From: Thermoactinomyces sp. DSM 45892
Lineage (GTDB): Bacteria; Bacillota; Bacilli; Thermoactinomycetales; Thermoactinomycetaceae
NCBI RefSeq assembly: GCF_900107305.1
Contig: NZ_FNPL01000007.1
Span: 95,473 to 159,472, forward strand
Length of the DNA stretch: 64,000 bases
Reading direction: 5' to 3'
Below, piece by piece: positions 26,499 through 36,105 of this stretch; positions within the stretch are counted from its first letter, which is position 1, and each line of letters starts with the position of its first letter. The notes under the pieces are model-generated. The model was not told the DNA's origin. It made no database searches and worked only from the letters and a program-made list of their open reading frames with translations. Both the position numbers and the translations under genes were made by a program.

Positions 26499-27251
26499 GT
26501 GCTATTACCTACAGAGAAAACGCAGCCTAAACAGAAGTTGGAAGATTATTCAATTCTGCTCTACGGTCAGCCGAAAATTGGTAAATCTACTTTTTGTAGT
26601 AGGATGGACAACCCCCTATTCTTGGCAACGGAGCCTGGACTAGAGGCACTTTCCTGCTATGAGGTGAAAGTCCCTGATTGGCAAACCTTTATCAGAGTGT
26701 GTGGAGAACTCAGCAAGGGCAACCATCCCTTTAAAACGATTGTGATCGATACGGTCGACAACCTCTGGAAATGTTGTGCCGAATTTATTAAGGAAAAACA
26801 GGGGATTCAGCACGAGAGCGATCTAGGATTCGGTAAAGGCTGGCAATTGATTAAAGATGAGTTCTTTAGGGTAATCAGAAAGCTTTCATTACTCCCTTAT
26901 GGACTGGTGTTCACTAGTCACGTAGAGTCTTATGAAGTCAAAACCAGAGTGTCCACGATCAATAAAGCAGTTCCTTCCATCCCTAGATCCGGTAGAGATA
27001 TAGTACTCGGAATGGTTGACATTATTCTCTATGCGGAAAGTGTTAGGACGAATGAGGGATCTATAAGAGTGATTCGAACACAACCTGATGAAAGTTGGGA
27101 GGCTGGAGATCGAACGGAGCATGCGTTTGGACGTAAGCTACCTTCTACTCTTCCTCTTAGCTTCAAGAAGTTTGAACAAGCGTTTTACAACCAGCCTGAA
27201 GAAGAAACAGCAGGAGGTACAGACGATGTCGATGAACCTGCTGAGGGCTAG
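26499..27251 (+). CDS. phage AAA_24 P-loop ATPase (Sak4-like recombination/replication protein)
   Basis: This 250-residue RecA-core-like protein has Walker A GQPKIGKST (residues 23-31), Walker B TIVIDTVDNL and a sensor-like FTSHVES. Phage proteins of this class act in single-strand annealing recombination or as replication-linked ATPases. The acidic C-terminal tail is typical for SSB-interacting partners. GTG start behind AGAGGA. First gene of the replication block. Confidence 0.82.
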   Translation: MLLPTEKTQPKQKLEDYSILLYGQPKIGKSTFCSRMDNPLFLATEPGLEALSCYEVKVPDWQTFIRVCGELSKGNHPFKTIVIDTVDNLWKCCAEFIKEKQGIQHESDLGFGKGWQLIKDEFFRVIRKLSLLPYGLVFTSHVESYEVKTRVSTINKAVPSIPRSGRDIVLGMVDIILYAESVRTNEGSIRVIRTQPDESWEAGDRTEHAFGRKLPSTLPLSFKKFEQAFYNQPEEETAGGTDDVDEPAEG

Positions 27252-27453
27252 ACTAGAGGACTTAGAAGACGAGATTTATAGAACAGGCGATGCACTTGTT
27301 CAATTTCAATATAGTGAGCAGGAATTACTGAGCCTTGTATCCAGAAAGTTTACAGATATGAGATTCATGATTGATGAAGCAAAGAGCATGCTGGAAGGAG
27401 ATCTGGATGAGATATCGACCACGGAAACATACACCGTACAGAAAGCGTTATGA
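27226..27453 (+). CDS. small phage protein, unknown
   Basis: This acidic, helical 75-residue protein (LRARLEDLEDEIYRTGDALV) starts at the ATG at 27226 behind GGAGGT and overlaps the preceding gene by 26 bases. No family recognised. Confidence 0.6.
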   Translation: MSMNLLRARLEDLEDEIYRTGDALVQFQYSEQELLSLVSRKFTDMRFMIDEAKSMLEGDLDEISTTETYTVQKAL

Positions 27454-27592
27454 GGATGATTGGAGCAAGTCCCAATCCGAACACATGCTTAAAATTGGTA
27501 ATAAGTACTTTAGCCTAATTGGAAGCGATCAACGGTTATATGCGACAGATAGACACGGAAGCCTTTTAGGGGCTACTGATGGTGGAGTGTAG
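27407..27592 (+). CDS. small phage protein, unknown
   Basis: This basic 61-residue protein (MRYRPRKHTPYRKRYEDDWS) starts at 27407 behind GAAGGAG, overlapping the previous gene. Family unknown. Confidence 0.5.
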   Translation: MRYRPRKHTPYRKRYEDDWSKSQSEHMLKIGNKYFSLIGSDQRLYATDRHGSLLGATDGGV

Positions 27593-27663
27593 AGCTTTAT
27601 ACATATAGATAGGGGCAAGGTCGCCCTATCTATATATAACCTCATAATACGGCAGGTGAGAGT

Positions 27664-28584
27664 ATGGATGGTTGGATTAAGTTGCATAGAAAACTATGCC
27701 AAAGCGACCTGTATAAACAGCTGAATAGCAAGCAAAGAGATGTATTTATTGCGATTCTTCTCATGGTAAACCATAAGGACAATCAATGGGAATTCAAGGG
27801 AGAAATATTTACTGTAAAGTCTGGACAAGTAGTTACATCCCTTGAAAAAATCAAGGAAAATTGTGGAAATGATGTGTCAATTCAGAGTATCAGAACGGCA
27901 TTGTTGAAATTAGAAAAGTGGGGATTTCTAACAAACAAATCAACAAAGACGGGAAGGCTTATAACCCTAGTGAATTGGGAGGTTTACCAATCCTCATCAG
28001 AAGAGGATCAACAAAGCGATCAACAAACGTCTAACAATCAGCTAACACCTAACAAGAATGTAAAGAATGAAAAGAAAAAAGATAAAAAAGATTATAGTCG
28101 CAAACAGAACGTTTACGACGATGAATCCCCCTATATGAAAATGGCACAGTATCTGCAAAAGCAAATCCTCTCTTGGAAGCCCAATGCAAGAACTCCAGAT
28201 GATCTCAACAAGTGGGCAGATGAGTTTCGAAAACTAGTAGAGCTAGACAAACGAACCAAGCAGGAAATACGAGAGGTGATCGACTTCGCCACAACGGATC
28301 ATTTCTGGCAAGCCAATATTTTGTCAGCTAGTAAACTACGAGCGCAATTCGATCAGCTACAGGCTCACAAAGCTAGAAAGAGTCAACCAGCTGCAGTAGT
28401 TAGTCTGAAAGACGAGCGAGAGAAAAAACAAATCAAGAGCTTTGAATACCAGAAGGCAGTAGGACAATTTGTCTCAGCTGGATTTGATCCTGAAACGGAC
28501 AGAGACCTACTAGAAAAATGGCTGAGCGGAGGAATGAATGTAAATGACTTACAAGGACACCGACTTTCGACAAGCGAATGCTGA
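27664..28584 (+). CDS. phage replication initiator / helicase loader-like protein
   Basis: This 306-residue protein has an N-terminal winged-helix domain (WIKLHRKLCQSDLYKQLN, VKSGQVVTSLEKI, IRTALLKLEKWGFL), a polar Gln/Asn/Lys linker (about residues 118-155) and a C-terminal helical domain with FRKLVELDKRT and DHFWQANILSASKLRAQF. This is the layout of DnaD/phage O-type replication proteins. Overlaps the DnaB-like helicase gene by 41 bases. Confidence 0.85.
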   Translation: MDGWIKLHRKLCQSDLYKQLNSKQRDVFIAILLMVNHKDNQWEFKGEIFTVKSGQVVTSLEKIKENCGNDVSIQSIRTALLKLEKWGFLTNKSTKTGRLITLVNWEVYQSSSEEDQQSDQQTSNNQLTPNKNVKNEKKKDKKDYSRKQNVYDDESPYMKMAQYLQKQILSWKPNARTPDDLNKWADEFRKLVELDKRTKQEIREVIDFATTDHFWQANILSASKLRAQFDQLQAHKARKSQPAAVVSLKDEREKKQIKSFEYQKAVGQFVSAGFDPETDRDLLEKWLSGGMNVNDLQGHRLSTSEC

Positions 28585-29848
28585 GATGTCGATACTGGGT
28601 GCTATTTTACTAGATAACAGAGTGCTGGATGATCTGACAATACAGCTAGAGCCTCGCGACTTTACGATTCAGTCACACCAGACTCTCTACACCGTCATGA
28701 AGCATATGCACGAGAGTGATCGACCGATTGACCTAGTGACCCTAACAGATCGGCTAAATACATATGGGAAATTGGATCAGTCGGGCGGAGTAGCGTATAT
28801 GACGGAGTTGGCATCCGTTGTACCCACCGTACAAAACGCTCGACACTATGCTGAAATTGTTCATCGACATGCTGTACAGAGACGAATCATGGAATTAGGA
28901 GATCGGATTAAATCCATTGCAACCGAGGGAGAATTTTCCGAAGAAGAGGATATGCTACAAGCCATTGAAAGGCTATCGGATTCTATACGACCAGAGGGAA
29001 ATGGCGAACTCGTCTCGATCACAGACGCACGTCAAGAATACTTTGATTACCTCGCTCGGAAAGACGACTTAATCCATACGGGCTTCCCTAAGTTTGATGA
29101 ATGGATGGGCGGACTAGGGCGAGGCTGGCTATACATACTGGCTGCCAGACCATCGGTCGGGAAAACAGCAAAGATGTTGCAAATGATCCAAGGAATCGCC
29201 ACACAGGGTAAAGGACAATGTCTAGTATGGTCACAGGAAATGAAACGCCCACAGCTCTTTAACCGTATGTTATCCAGCTTGACAGGGGTGAGTGCGAATC
29301 GGATTCGCCTTAAGCATCTATCGGAGGGTGATATGAAGCACTTACGAGAAGGCTATGATGCGCTAGAAATGCTCCCGATCTCCATAGCCGACGCAAAAAA
29401 TGTGACCATTGATGAGATCCGAGCAGTAGCCAGACAGCAGAAACGAAAGCACGGACGGATTGGAGCCATTTTTGTGGATTACTTGGGGATTATGAACATC
29501 CCCACCAAGAAGGGCGAAACAAGGGCACAGGCGGTAGGAGAGGTAACCAAAGCGGCGAAACACCTAGCCATAGAGATCGATTGCCCAGTAATCTTGCTAT
29601 GCCAGATGAGCAGAGAAGGGAAAAAGGCAATTAAACCATCGCTTGAGCATCTCCGGGAGTCGGGTTCAATCGAGCAAGATGCCGATCTAGTGGAATTTCT
29701 CTGGGAAGATCCAGAGGATACCGATCCAGGTAGAGACCACATGGGAGCGAAAGTAATTCAATCGGTAATAGCTAAGGGACGGGACATTGGAGTAAATGAA
29801 TTCCGCTATGCCTTTAAAGGCTGGATTCAACGCTTCGATGAGCTATAG
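28544..29848 (+). CDS. replicative DnaB-like helicase
   Basis: This 434-residue protein has the DnaB N-terminal domain (ANAEMSILGAIL, residues 11-100) and the RecA-type motor with Walker A ARPSVGKT (201-208), Walker B FVDYLGIM and the DnaB motif CQMSREGKKAI ... LRESGSIEQDAD. It unwinds DNA at the phage replication fork. Confidence 0.96.
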   Translation: MTYKDTDFRQANAEMSILGAILLDNRVLDDLTIQLEPRDFTIQSHQTLYTVMKHMHESDRPIDLVTLTDRLNTYGKLDQSGGVAYMTELASVVPTVQNARHYAEIVHRHAVQRRIMELGDRIKSIATEGEFSEEEDMLQAIERLSDSIRPEGNGELVSITDARQEYFDYLARKDDLIHTGFPKFDEWMGGLGRGWLYILAARPSVGKTAKMLQMIQGIATQGKGQCLVWSQEMKRPQLFNRMLSSLTGVSANRIRLKHLSEGDMKHLREGYDALEMLPISIADAKNVTIDEIRAVARQQKRKHGRIGAIFVDYLGIMNIPTKKGETRAQAVGEVTKAAKHLAIEIDCPVILLCQMSREGKKAIKPSLEHLRESGSIEQDADLVEFLWEDPEDTDPGRDHMGAKVIQSVIAKGRDIGVNEFRYAFKGWIQRFDEL

Positions 29849-29851
29849 ATT

Positions 29852-30034
29852 ATGACCGATTTAGAATTACAACAGCGATATGAAGAGCTAGAAACACGAA
29901 TTTATCGGGGGGCGGATTATCTTGATAATCCGTTCCCCTCTGGTGAAGAACGAGCGAGAGCTGACAGCCTGTACGATGAGCTTTGTGCGGAATATATACG
30001 GATACAAAAGAAGATGAAAGAACGAGGTATGTGA
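29852..30034 (+). CDS. small phage protein, unknown
   Basis: This 60-residue acidic coiled protein (LQQRYEELETRIYRGADYLD) lies 3 bases after the helicase stop. Family unknown; position suggests co-expression. Confidence 0.6.
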   Translation: MTDLELQQRYEELETRIYRGADYLDNPFPSGEERARADSLYDELCAEYIRIQKKMKERGM

Positions 30035-30050
30035 TGAGCGGAGGGATGGC

Positions 30051-30428
30051 ATGTTACATTTCACGATTAAGGGACGAGCTGTCCCTTACACAAGGATGAC
30101 ACGTCGGGGAAAATATGTGAGGACAGATGCACAACGATACTTAGCTTACCAAGAGGTTGTCCAGCTACACGCAAGACAAGCAATGGCAAAGGAGGGCTGG
30201 CAATGCATCCCAAAGAAAGTCCCGATTGAGTTCGGCTGCAAGGTATATCTCAAAGGCGGTCTAGATGGTGACCTATCTAACTACGTAAAAGGGATTGAGG
30301 ACGCACTCAACCGGCTGGTGTATGAGGATGACCGATATATAGTGAGATATACAAAAGATACGGAGAAAGTATTTGTGGATCATAAAGACGATGAACGGGT
30401 AGAGGTCTGGGTTCAGATTGCTAGTTAA
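30051..30428 (+). CDS. RusA-like Holliday junction resolvase
   Basis: This 125-residue protein carries the RusA pattern: GRAVPYTRMTRRG near the N-terminus and the catalytic Asp cluster in GLDGDLSNYVKGIEDALN and YEDDRYIVR. It resolves branched DNA before packaging. Confidence 0.9.
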   Translation: MLHFTIKGRAVPYTRMTRRGKYVRTDAQRYLAYQEVVQLHARQAMAKEGWQCIPKKVPIEFGCKVYLKGGLDGDLSNYVKGIEDALNRLVYEDDRYIVRYTKDTEKVFVDHKDDERVEVWVQIAS

Positions 30429-30459
30429 GGCTTACAGGTTTCTGGAGGTGCAGAGGTGA

Positions 30460-30849
30460 GTGAGAAAACCAAGTTATCGGAAAGAAGTGGAACGTAGACT
30501 TAGAAGGTATCCGATCCTAAAAGTAGCTGTAGAGGATCTTCGATATCAATATCCTTCTTGCACCTCTAACTATGGTGAACCCATGCACGGAGGTCAGAAA
30601 GAGTATATATCAAGCACGGAGAAATATGCGGTGCAACGGGCAGAGAAAGAATTGGAGTTAAAGAGGATTGAGCAGGCTTTGAAAATATTAAATGAGGACG
30701 AGAAGCAATTGGTAGAAGAGCGATACTTCACTCGTATACGAATGAATGATGAAGTTGTGTGTGATCGGATCGGTTGGAGCAAGCGGAGCTATTATCGGGT
30801 TAAGAAAGAGGCAATCGAGAAGGTAGCATATACTTTAAATCTCATTTGA
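30460..30849 (+). CDS. ArpU-like late transcription regulator
   Basis: This 129-residue protein has a C-terminal sigma-region-4-like helix-turn-helix (ERYFTRIRMNDEVVCDRIGWSKRSYYRVKKEAI), typical of ArpU/DUF1492 regulators, which turn on phage late genes. It is the last gene of the early block. GTG start. Confidence 0.8.
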   Translation: MRKPSYRKEVERRLRRYPILKVAVEDLRYQYPSCTSNYGEPMHGGQKEYISSTEKYAVQRAEKELELKRIEQALKILNEDEKQLVEERYFTRIRMNDEVVCDRIGWSKRSYYRVKKEAIEKVAYTLNLI

Positions 30850-31033
30850 CATGATAATACCCATTTTCACGAATAGGTGATAAGAAGTGACTGCAATTTA
30901 AAAGATACACAATCTTATTATTCATTATTAAATAGTGAAAAAACTTCAATTTTGTTATATATAGAGCATGTAAACCGATGAGGGCAGGTATCCAACTGCC
31001 CTCTTTTGCTGGAGTTGGGGGGAGATAACATCT

Positions 31034-32893
31034 ATGAGAAACAAAGCAATGAAATTTATATTAATTATGATGATCACTTTATTAGTATTGGGATTAGGAA
31101 TTGCAGGAAATGGGACGACTGTGCAAGCAGTTGATTTCAATATAGACAACATCAAAATTGACTCTCATTTCCCGACCGATCTTGCGGGTGAACCCGAGAC
31201 CGAGGTGTCGTGGTGGGACAAAGCAGGAGATTGGGTTAGTGACAAGTGGAATGGTTTCACGGATTGGTGCGGTGAGCTGTACGATGATGTAAATAATATC
31301 TTAGATGATTTCGGTGCTAAAATCAAAAGTATGAAGGATCGTTTATGGGAATGGGGATTGGAAATCGGGGCTGGTGTTACCTTAGCATGGGTCATATTAA
31401 AGAAGCAGTTTCCAATGTTAAAAGTGTTGGAATGGGCAGCATATTTCCTTAAAGGTGTGTTACGAGGATTGGCAGACATGCTCATCGGGGTCTTTGACTT
31501 AGCGCTAGGAGCTGTAGGACTCCTAGGGTATGTCATTCTAAACCCTAGGGAGTCATGGAACCAGCTCAAGCATTGGGTTACACACCCGGGCGAAGTTTGG
31601 GATAACATATCCAATGCGGCAGTAGGGATCTGGAAAGAGATAACCGAGTCATGGGATCGTATGGTAATCAACGGTGATGGAAAATCTCGTTCAGAGTGGT
31701 TCGGATATGCATTTTCACAACTTCTTGGGTTAAAAGGTGTAGATAAAGCTGGTAAGGCAGGCAATGTTGTTTCGAAGTCAGGTGGCCTCTCTAGTAAGTT
31801 TCCTTTAGCAAGTAAAGCTTTTGATGCAATCTCTGACTCATTAACCGGGTTGGGTGACAAAGTAAAGTCATTCGGCGATAATCTATTCGGTAGTGGCAAG
31901 AGAATCCTTGCTACCACGACAGCCGGTGCGGTTGCAGTAACAGGACTTACATTTGCATGGCCGAAGATCGAACCACTATTAATGAAGTTCAAGGACTGTG
32001 TAGCCATACAGCAACAGGATACAGGTCATTATGTGGCTTCCATTCAGTTACCTCTGGCCAAATTGTTTGACTGTCATGTAGGCAAGGATAGCGATATAAA
32101 GTTACCTGATGGGTCTGGGAAAACAAACAAGATTGCTCAAGTAGATCCATACATACGTGAGCGTATAAAAGAACAGAACGTAGAAAAATACGGAAATGAA
32201 CCATCATCAAATAAAACATGGTCTCCCGATCCCAAAATGGGTGAAATCGAGGACAAAAATGGTAAGAAGTATATAAAATATTATGATGGAAGCAGTAAAC
32301 CTATCGTTAAATCAAAGGAAGCCGGATCTAATTTCCAAATTAAAGTGAATGGTAAGGATTATGAAGTTCCTTTTGATGAAAATGGATTTCCTGATTTTTC
32401 TAAATGGGTAGATTATGAATCACAGTTGAACGTTGATCAATATTTACTTTCGGATGTTCAGCAATTTAGCCTACTTTCTAAAAGGGTATCTAAAGATTTA
32501 AAAAGAAATGAAGCATTAAAAAAGGAAATTGATCAAACTCTGCTTGATGTTTTAGGAAATGGTGGGGGTGAGAAAAACCCTAATGCTGCTAGGAAGTTAC
32601 AAAGGTTTCTAGAGAGGTCGTCATTGAAAGAAAAAATTCCTAAAGCAGAGTTTGATAACATAACTTCTGGTAAAGGATCTAAAAGCCTTCTAGAAAAGCT
32701 AGAGAGTGATAAGGATTTAAGGGACGAATTTGTGAAGGCGAATCACGAATGGATAGAGGCGGGTGAAGATCCGGTCGGTTATACTTGGCATCATAATCAA
32801 GATGAAGGTAAAATGCAGTTAGTAGAATCGAAAGTTCATGGTGCGGTAAGGCATACAGGAGGACGTCCAACTTGGGGTGGACATAATCGCTAA
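31034..32893 (+). CDS. secreted polymorphic toxin with WHH nuclease domain
   Basis: This 619-residue protein has a signal peptide (cleavage near VQA), then FPTDLAG-EPETEVSWWDK, the segment shared with the DNase toxin of prophage 1. Trp-rich and amphipathic helices and hydrophobic stretches (about residues 110-185 and 290-320) follow, then a charged linker. The C-terminus is an HNH/ENDO VII-type nuclease of the WHH family: Trp585-His586-His587, then His602 and His607 in KVHGAVRHTGGRP. It is expected to cut nucleic acid of competitor cells. Its immunity gene follows. GGGGGAGA lies before the ATG. Confidence 0.85.
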   Translation: MRNKAMKFILIMMITLLVLGLGIAGNGTTVQAVDFNIDNIKIDSHFPTDLAGEPETEVSWWDKAGDWVSDKWNGFTDWCGELYDDVNNILDDFGAKIKSMKDRLWEWGLEIGAGVTLAWVILKKQFPMLKVLEWAAYFLKGVLRGLADMLIGVFDLALGAVGLLGYVILNPRESWNQLKHWVTHPGEVWDNISNAAVGIWKEITESWDRMVINGDGKSRSEWFGYAFSQLLGLKGVDKAGKAGNVVSKSGGLSSKFPLASKAFDAISDSLTGLGDKVKSFGDNLFGSGKRILATTTAGAVAVTGLTFAWPKIEPLLMKFKDCVAIQQQDTGHYVASIQLPLAKLFDCHVGKDSDIKLPDGSGKTNKIAQVDPYIRERIKEQNVEKYGNEPSSNKTWSPDPKMGEIEDKNGKKYIKYYDGSSKPIVKSKEAGSNFQIKVNGKDYEVPFDENGFPDFSKWVDYESQLNVDQYLLSDVQQFSLLSKRVSKDLKRNEALKKEIDQTLLDVLGNGGGEKNPNAARKLQRFLERSSLKEKIPKAEFDNITSGKGSKSLLEKLESDKDLRDEFVKANHEWIEAGEDPVGYTWHHNQDEGKMQLVESKVHGAVRHTGGRPTWGGHNR

Positions 32894-32907
32894 GGAGATG
32901 TAATCGA

Positions 32908-33384
32908 ATGGAACCAAAGATGAAAGAACTAGTTATTGAATCAATCCGAGAATCACGAAAAGAAACGCTCAATCATTTAAAGTTTATAATCCATGAATAT
33001 CCTTATCACCCAGATACGAAGTTTTTTCTTTTGGAGGTGAGGGGGCACAGAGGAGACTTTGGAGTTTCGATAACAGCAATGAACGGTTGGGAGGAACAGC
33101 TTACGAAAAATGCTCATGGTGAACCTGACACAGCATTAGTTGGTTTTGGTTTTGATTCGATGTCTAAACTTTCTTATCAAGAAGTAGTGAAAAATCTTGA
33201 TTTAGTAGATGAAATTGATTCTCTTACTAAAGATTACCTGCCCATTTTTTTTCAGGAATGTTTCAATGAAGCGGGAGGAAAAGAGTCAAGGATACCCTAC
33301 TATTTATTTTATCCAAACTCAGGGGAAGCCTATGATCTAGTGAAAGAAGAATGGCCAGATTATGTTGAGGGTCTGGATGCGTAA
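32908..33384 (+). CDS. putative immunity protein for WHH toxin (copy 1)
   Basis: This acidic 158-residue cytoplasmic protein lies 14 bases after the toxin with AAGGAGAT before its ATG. About 60 percent similar to the product of 33606-34076 (shared EYPYHPDTKF, ECFNEAGGKESR, EGLDA at the end). No signal or membrane segment. The immunity role is inferred from position and from the toxin-tail/immunity duplication; I cannot place it in a named immunity family. Confidence 0.75.
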   Translation: MEPKMKELVIESIRESRKETLNHLKFIIHEYPYHPDTKFFLLEVRGHRGDFGVSITAMNGWEEQLTKNAHGEPDTALVGFGFDSMSKLSYQEVVKNLDLVDEIDSLTKDYLPIFFQECFNEAGGKESRIPYYLFYPNSGEAYDLVKEEWPDYVEGLDA

Positions 33385-33466
33385 TTTTAGATTTAAGATA
33401 GCTCTCTATTTTGTAGAAAAATAGCTCTGTTTCAGATAGATGTTTAATAACAATTTCATTTTTTTC

Positions 33467-33493
33467 GGGCAGGCCTTGAGCTTGTCCTTTTTT
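33467..33493 (+). terminator. terminator after first immunity gene
   Basis: GGGCAGGC and GCTTGTCC pair and are followed by TTTTTT. A sister copy lies after the second immunity gene. Confidence 0.7.
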
Positions 33494-33528
33494 GATGAAT
33501 TTGTCTGAAGTTTGTAATGGAATGAATC

Positions 33529-33591
33529 AAAATCCACGGTGCAGTAAGACATACTGGAGGACGTCCGACTTGGGGTGGACATGCTCGATAA
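33529..33591 (+). pseudogene. orphan C-terminal tail of a WHH toxin
   Basis: The frame reads KIHGAVRHTGGRPTWGGHAR and a stop, nearly identical to the last 20 residues of the toxin at 31034-32893. No start or upstream toxin sequence remains. It lies directly before the second immunity gene, so it marks a displaced toxin-immunity cassette. Confidence 0.9.
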
Positions 33592-33605
33592 GGGGGAAAT
33601 AACTA

Positions 33606-34076
33606 GTGGAACAAAATATAAGAGATTTGGTTGTTAAAACAATTAGTGTATATGAAGAAGAAACGATCAAGCATTTTCGATTTATTTTACATGAATATCC
33701 TTATCATCCTGATACAAAGTTCATCCTATTGGAATTACAAGGACATAGTGGTGATTTTGGTATAGCTGTGTCGGCAATGGCAGATTGGGGAGCACAGCTT
33801 TTTACAAATGCCTATGGCGATTCTGATTCGGCTTTAGGTGGATTTGATATTAGTTCAATGTCTCAATATCCTAATGAGATAACACAAAGTCTTGATTTCT
33901 TAGAAGAAATTAGCTTCCAAACGAAGAAATACATCCCCTTCTTCCTTCAAGAGTGTTTTAATGAGGCAGGTGGGAAGGAGTCAAGGTTCCCTTTCTATTT
34001 GCGGTACAATAATGGGGATGTATATGATTTTATGGCAGAGGAATTTCCAGACTATATAGAAGGACTGGATGCATAA
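33606..34076 (+). CDS. putative immunity protein (copy 2)
   Basis: This 156-residue paralogue of the immunity protein at 32908-33384 differs mainly in the middle part. GTG start, AGGGGG upstream, 14 bases after the orphan toxin tail, the same spacing as in the intact pair. It likely protects against a variant of the WHH nuclease. Confidence 0.75.
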   Translation: MEQNIRDLVVKTISVYEEETIKHFRFILHEYPYHPDTKFILLELQGHSGDFGIAVSAMADWGAQLFTNAYGDSDSALGGFDISSMSQYPNEITQSLDFLEEISFQTKKYIPFFLQECFNEAGGKESRFPFYLRYNNGDVYDFMAEEFPDYIEGLDA

Positions 34077-34100
34077 ATTAGAGCTATATATTTAACTTTA

Positions 34101-34126
34101 GGCAGGCTTTCGGGCTTGCTTTTTTC
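34101..34126 (+). terminator. terminator after second immunity gene
   Basis: GGCAGGC-TTTCG-GGCTTGCT with TTTTT. Followed by short tandem repeats of AGTTTGGTCTGT (34128-34160). To 34364 no gene is seen. Confidence 0.7.
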
Positions 34127-34364
34127 AGTTTGGTCTGTAGTTTGGTCTGTAGTTTGTCTGAATGCAAATATAACTTCCGATGCCTATATAGTTAAGGGGA
34201 TGGATATGGTCGGAAAACTGGCAGTTTTTTGGCAGTAATTCGGCATCAAATGATAGTGAAATCACGATAAGATAGTAAGTGCGAAATAGTATCAAATCAT
34301 GTTTGTTTCCCCTTGTTATATATCAATTTGGTCAGGCCCTAAGGGCTTTGGCCATTTTTTATAG

Positions 34365-35621
34365 GTGATGAAAGTGAAAATACAAAGTGTATCTATTAAC
34401 CAGATCAATCCAGCTAAATACAATCCACGACTCGACTTAAAGTCGGGTGATCCTGAATATGAGAAGCTGAAAAAATCGATAGAGGAATTTGGCTTCGTTG
34501 AACCTCTCATCTGGAACTCTCAAACGGGAAATCTAGTCGGCGGTCATCAAAGGCTCAAGGTATTGATCGAGCAGGGGGTTACCGAGGTCGAATGCTCGAT
34601 TGTTGACTTGCCCGAAGATAAAGAGAAAGCCTTGAACATTGGTCTAAATAAAGTAGGCGGTGATTGGGACTTTGAGAAGCTGGCTCGCTTACTGGATGAT
34701 ATACAGTTATCAGGGCTAGATATGGACTTGACTGGTTTTGGCGAAGAAGAAGTCGATCAAATCCTAAGTGACTTTCTATCGGATATGGAGCCAGAGGAGG
34801 ATGATTTTGATGAGGAAGAAGCTATAGATCAGATTGATGATCCTGTCACTCAAAAAGGAGATGTATGGATACTGGGCAATCATCGCTTGATGTGTGGTGA
34901 TGCTACTATGATTGATGATGTAACGAAGCTGATGGATGGCCAGAGAGCTAATATGGTCTTTACTGATCCGCCATATAACGTTTCGTACACGGGAAAGACA
35001 TCGGAAGCACTCACTATCCAAAACGACTCTATGAACGATGATGAATTCTATCAGTTTTTATACCACTCATTTTCGAATATGTGTGCCGTCACCGAACAAG
35101 GGGGCGGCATTTACATTTGTCATGCGGATACCGAAGGAGTGAACTTCAGGACTGCTCTAATGAATTCGGGCTGGGAGTTAAAGCAATGTCTCATCTGGGT
35201 CAAGAACATGATTGTACTTGGCCGATCTGACTACCATTGGAGGCATGAACCTATCCTCTATGGTTGGAAATCGGGGTCACCACACAATTGGTATGGGGAT
35301 AGAAAGCAATCGACTGTCTGGGAAATAGACAAACCAGTACGGAATGCGGAACATCCTACCATGAAGCCAGTTGTGCTCCCTGCAAAGGCCATTCAAAACT
35401 CTTGTAAGCCCAGAGGAATTGTACTTGATTTGTTCTCTGGATCAGGCTCTACATTACTAGCCGCAGAGCAAACGGATCGAGTTTGTTATGGACTGGAGTT
35501 AGATCCAGTTTACTGCGATGTGATCATTCGAAGATGGGAAGAATTCACTGGACAAAAGGCGACTAGATTATCGGAGGAAGATAATTATTCCAACGCAGTA
35601 AAAGCGAAGGCTCCTGAATGA
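34365..35621 (+). CDS. ParB-like nuclease/DNA methyltransferase fusion
   Basis: This 418-residue protein has an N-terminal ParB/Srx-type domain (INPAKYNPR, GGHQR at 59-63), an acidic linker, then an N6-adenine/N4-cytosine methyltransferase of the beta class with DPPYN at 201-205 and the AdoMet motif DLFSGSGST near residue 360. Phages use such methylases to protect DNA from host restriction or near the packaging site; it sits directly before terminase, overlapping its gene by 4 bases. Confidence 0.9.
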   Translation: MMKVKIQSVSINQINPAKYNPRLDLKSGDPEYEKLKKSIEEFGFVEPLIWNSQTGNLVGGHQRLKVLIEQGVTEVECSIVDLPEDKEKALNIGLNKVGGDWDFEKLARLLDDIQLSGLDMDLTGFGEEEVDQILSDFLSDMEPEEDDFDEEEAIDQIDDPVTQKGDVWILGNHRLMCGDATMIDDVTKLMDGQRANMVFTDPPYNVSYTGKTSEALTIQNDSMNDDEFYQFLYHSFSNMCAVTEQGGGIYICHADTEGVNFRTALMNSGWELKQCLIWVKNMIVLGRSDYHWRHEPILYGWKSGSPHNWYGDRKQSTVWEIDKPVRNAEHPTMKPVVLPAKAIQNSCKPRGIVLDLFSGSGSTLLAAEQTDRVCYGLELDPVYCDVIIRRWEEFTGQKATRLSEEDNYSNAVKAKAPE

Positions 35622-36067
35622 GAGAGAATCAAGGAAGAGGACGACCCATCGGTACAACTAAGCTAACTCCTGAGATACAGCGGAAAATTTGTGACTGCCT
35701 CCGTATGGGGAATTACATGGAGACTGCGGCGGCATTCGTGGGTATTCACAAGACTACGCTCTATGACTGGTTGAAAAGGGGAGCAAATGCGCCCACCAAT
35801 AATCAGTATAGGAAGTTTGCGGTGGCAGTTGAGAAAGCTATGTCCGAGGCAGAAATGAGGGACGTGGCCTTGATTGCACAGTCAGCCAAGACAAATTGGC
35901 AGGCGGCGGCATGGCGATTAGAGCGGAAGTATCCAGCTAGGTGGGGGCGGAGGACTCAACACGAGATATCGGGTAAGGATGGTAACCCTATCGAGGTATC
36001 TAGCCCGAAACAAATGTTGGTGGAGAGATTGGAACAGTTGGCGAGGAAGAGGGAAGAAAAGCCCTAG
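35618..36067 (+). CDS. terminase small subunit-like DNA-binding protein
   Basis: This basic 149-residue protein has an N-terminal helix-turn-helix (METAAAFVGIHKTTLYDWLKRG), followed by KFAVAVEKAMSEAE and AAAWRLERKYPARWG, a pattern seen in small terminases that recognise pac/cos DNA. Overlaps the methylase gene (ATGA). Confidence 0.8.
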   Translation: MRENQGRGRPIGTTKLTPEIQRKICDCLRMGNYMETAAAFVGIHKTTLYDWLKRGANAPTNNQYRKFAVAVEKAMSEAEMRDVALIAQSAKTNWQAAAWRLERKYPARWGRRTQHEISGKDGNPIEVSSPKQMLVERLEQLARKREEKP

Positions 36068-36105
36068 CTAGTTTACAAGCTAGGGTGTGGGATAGCCTTT
36101 AGAAA

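Noticed and set aside
31165..32007. Long minus-strand frame opposite the WHH toxin gene
   Set aside because: Shadow of the toxin frame, Ser/Pro-rich composition and no start signal.
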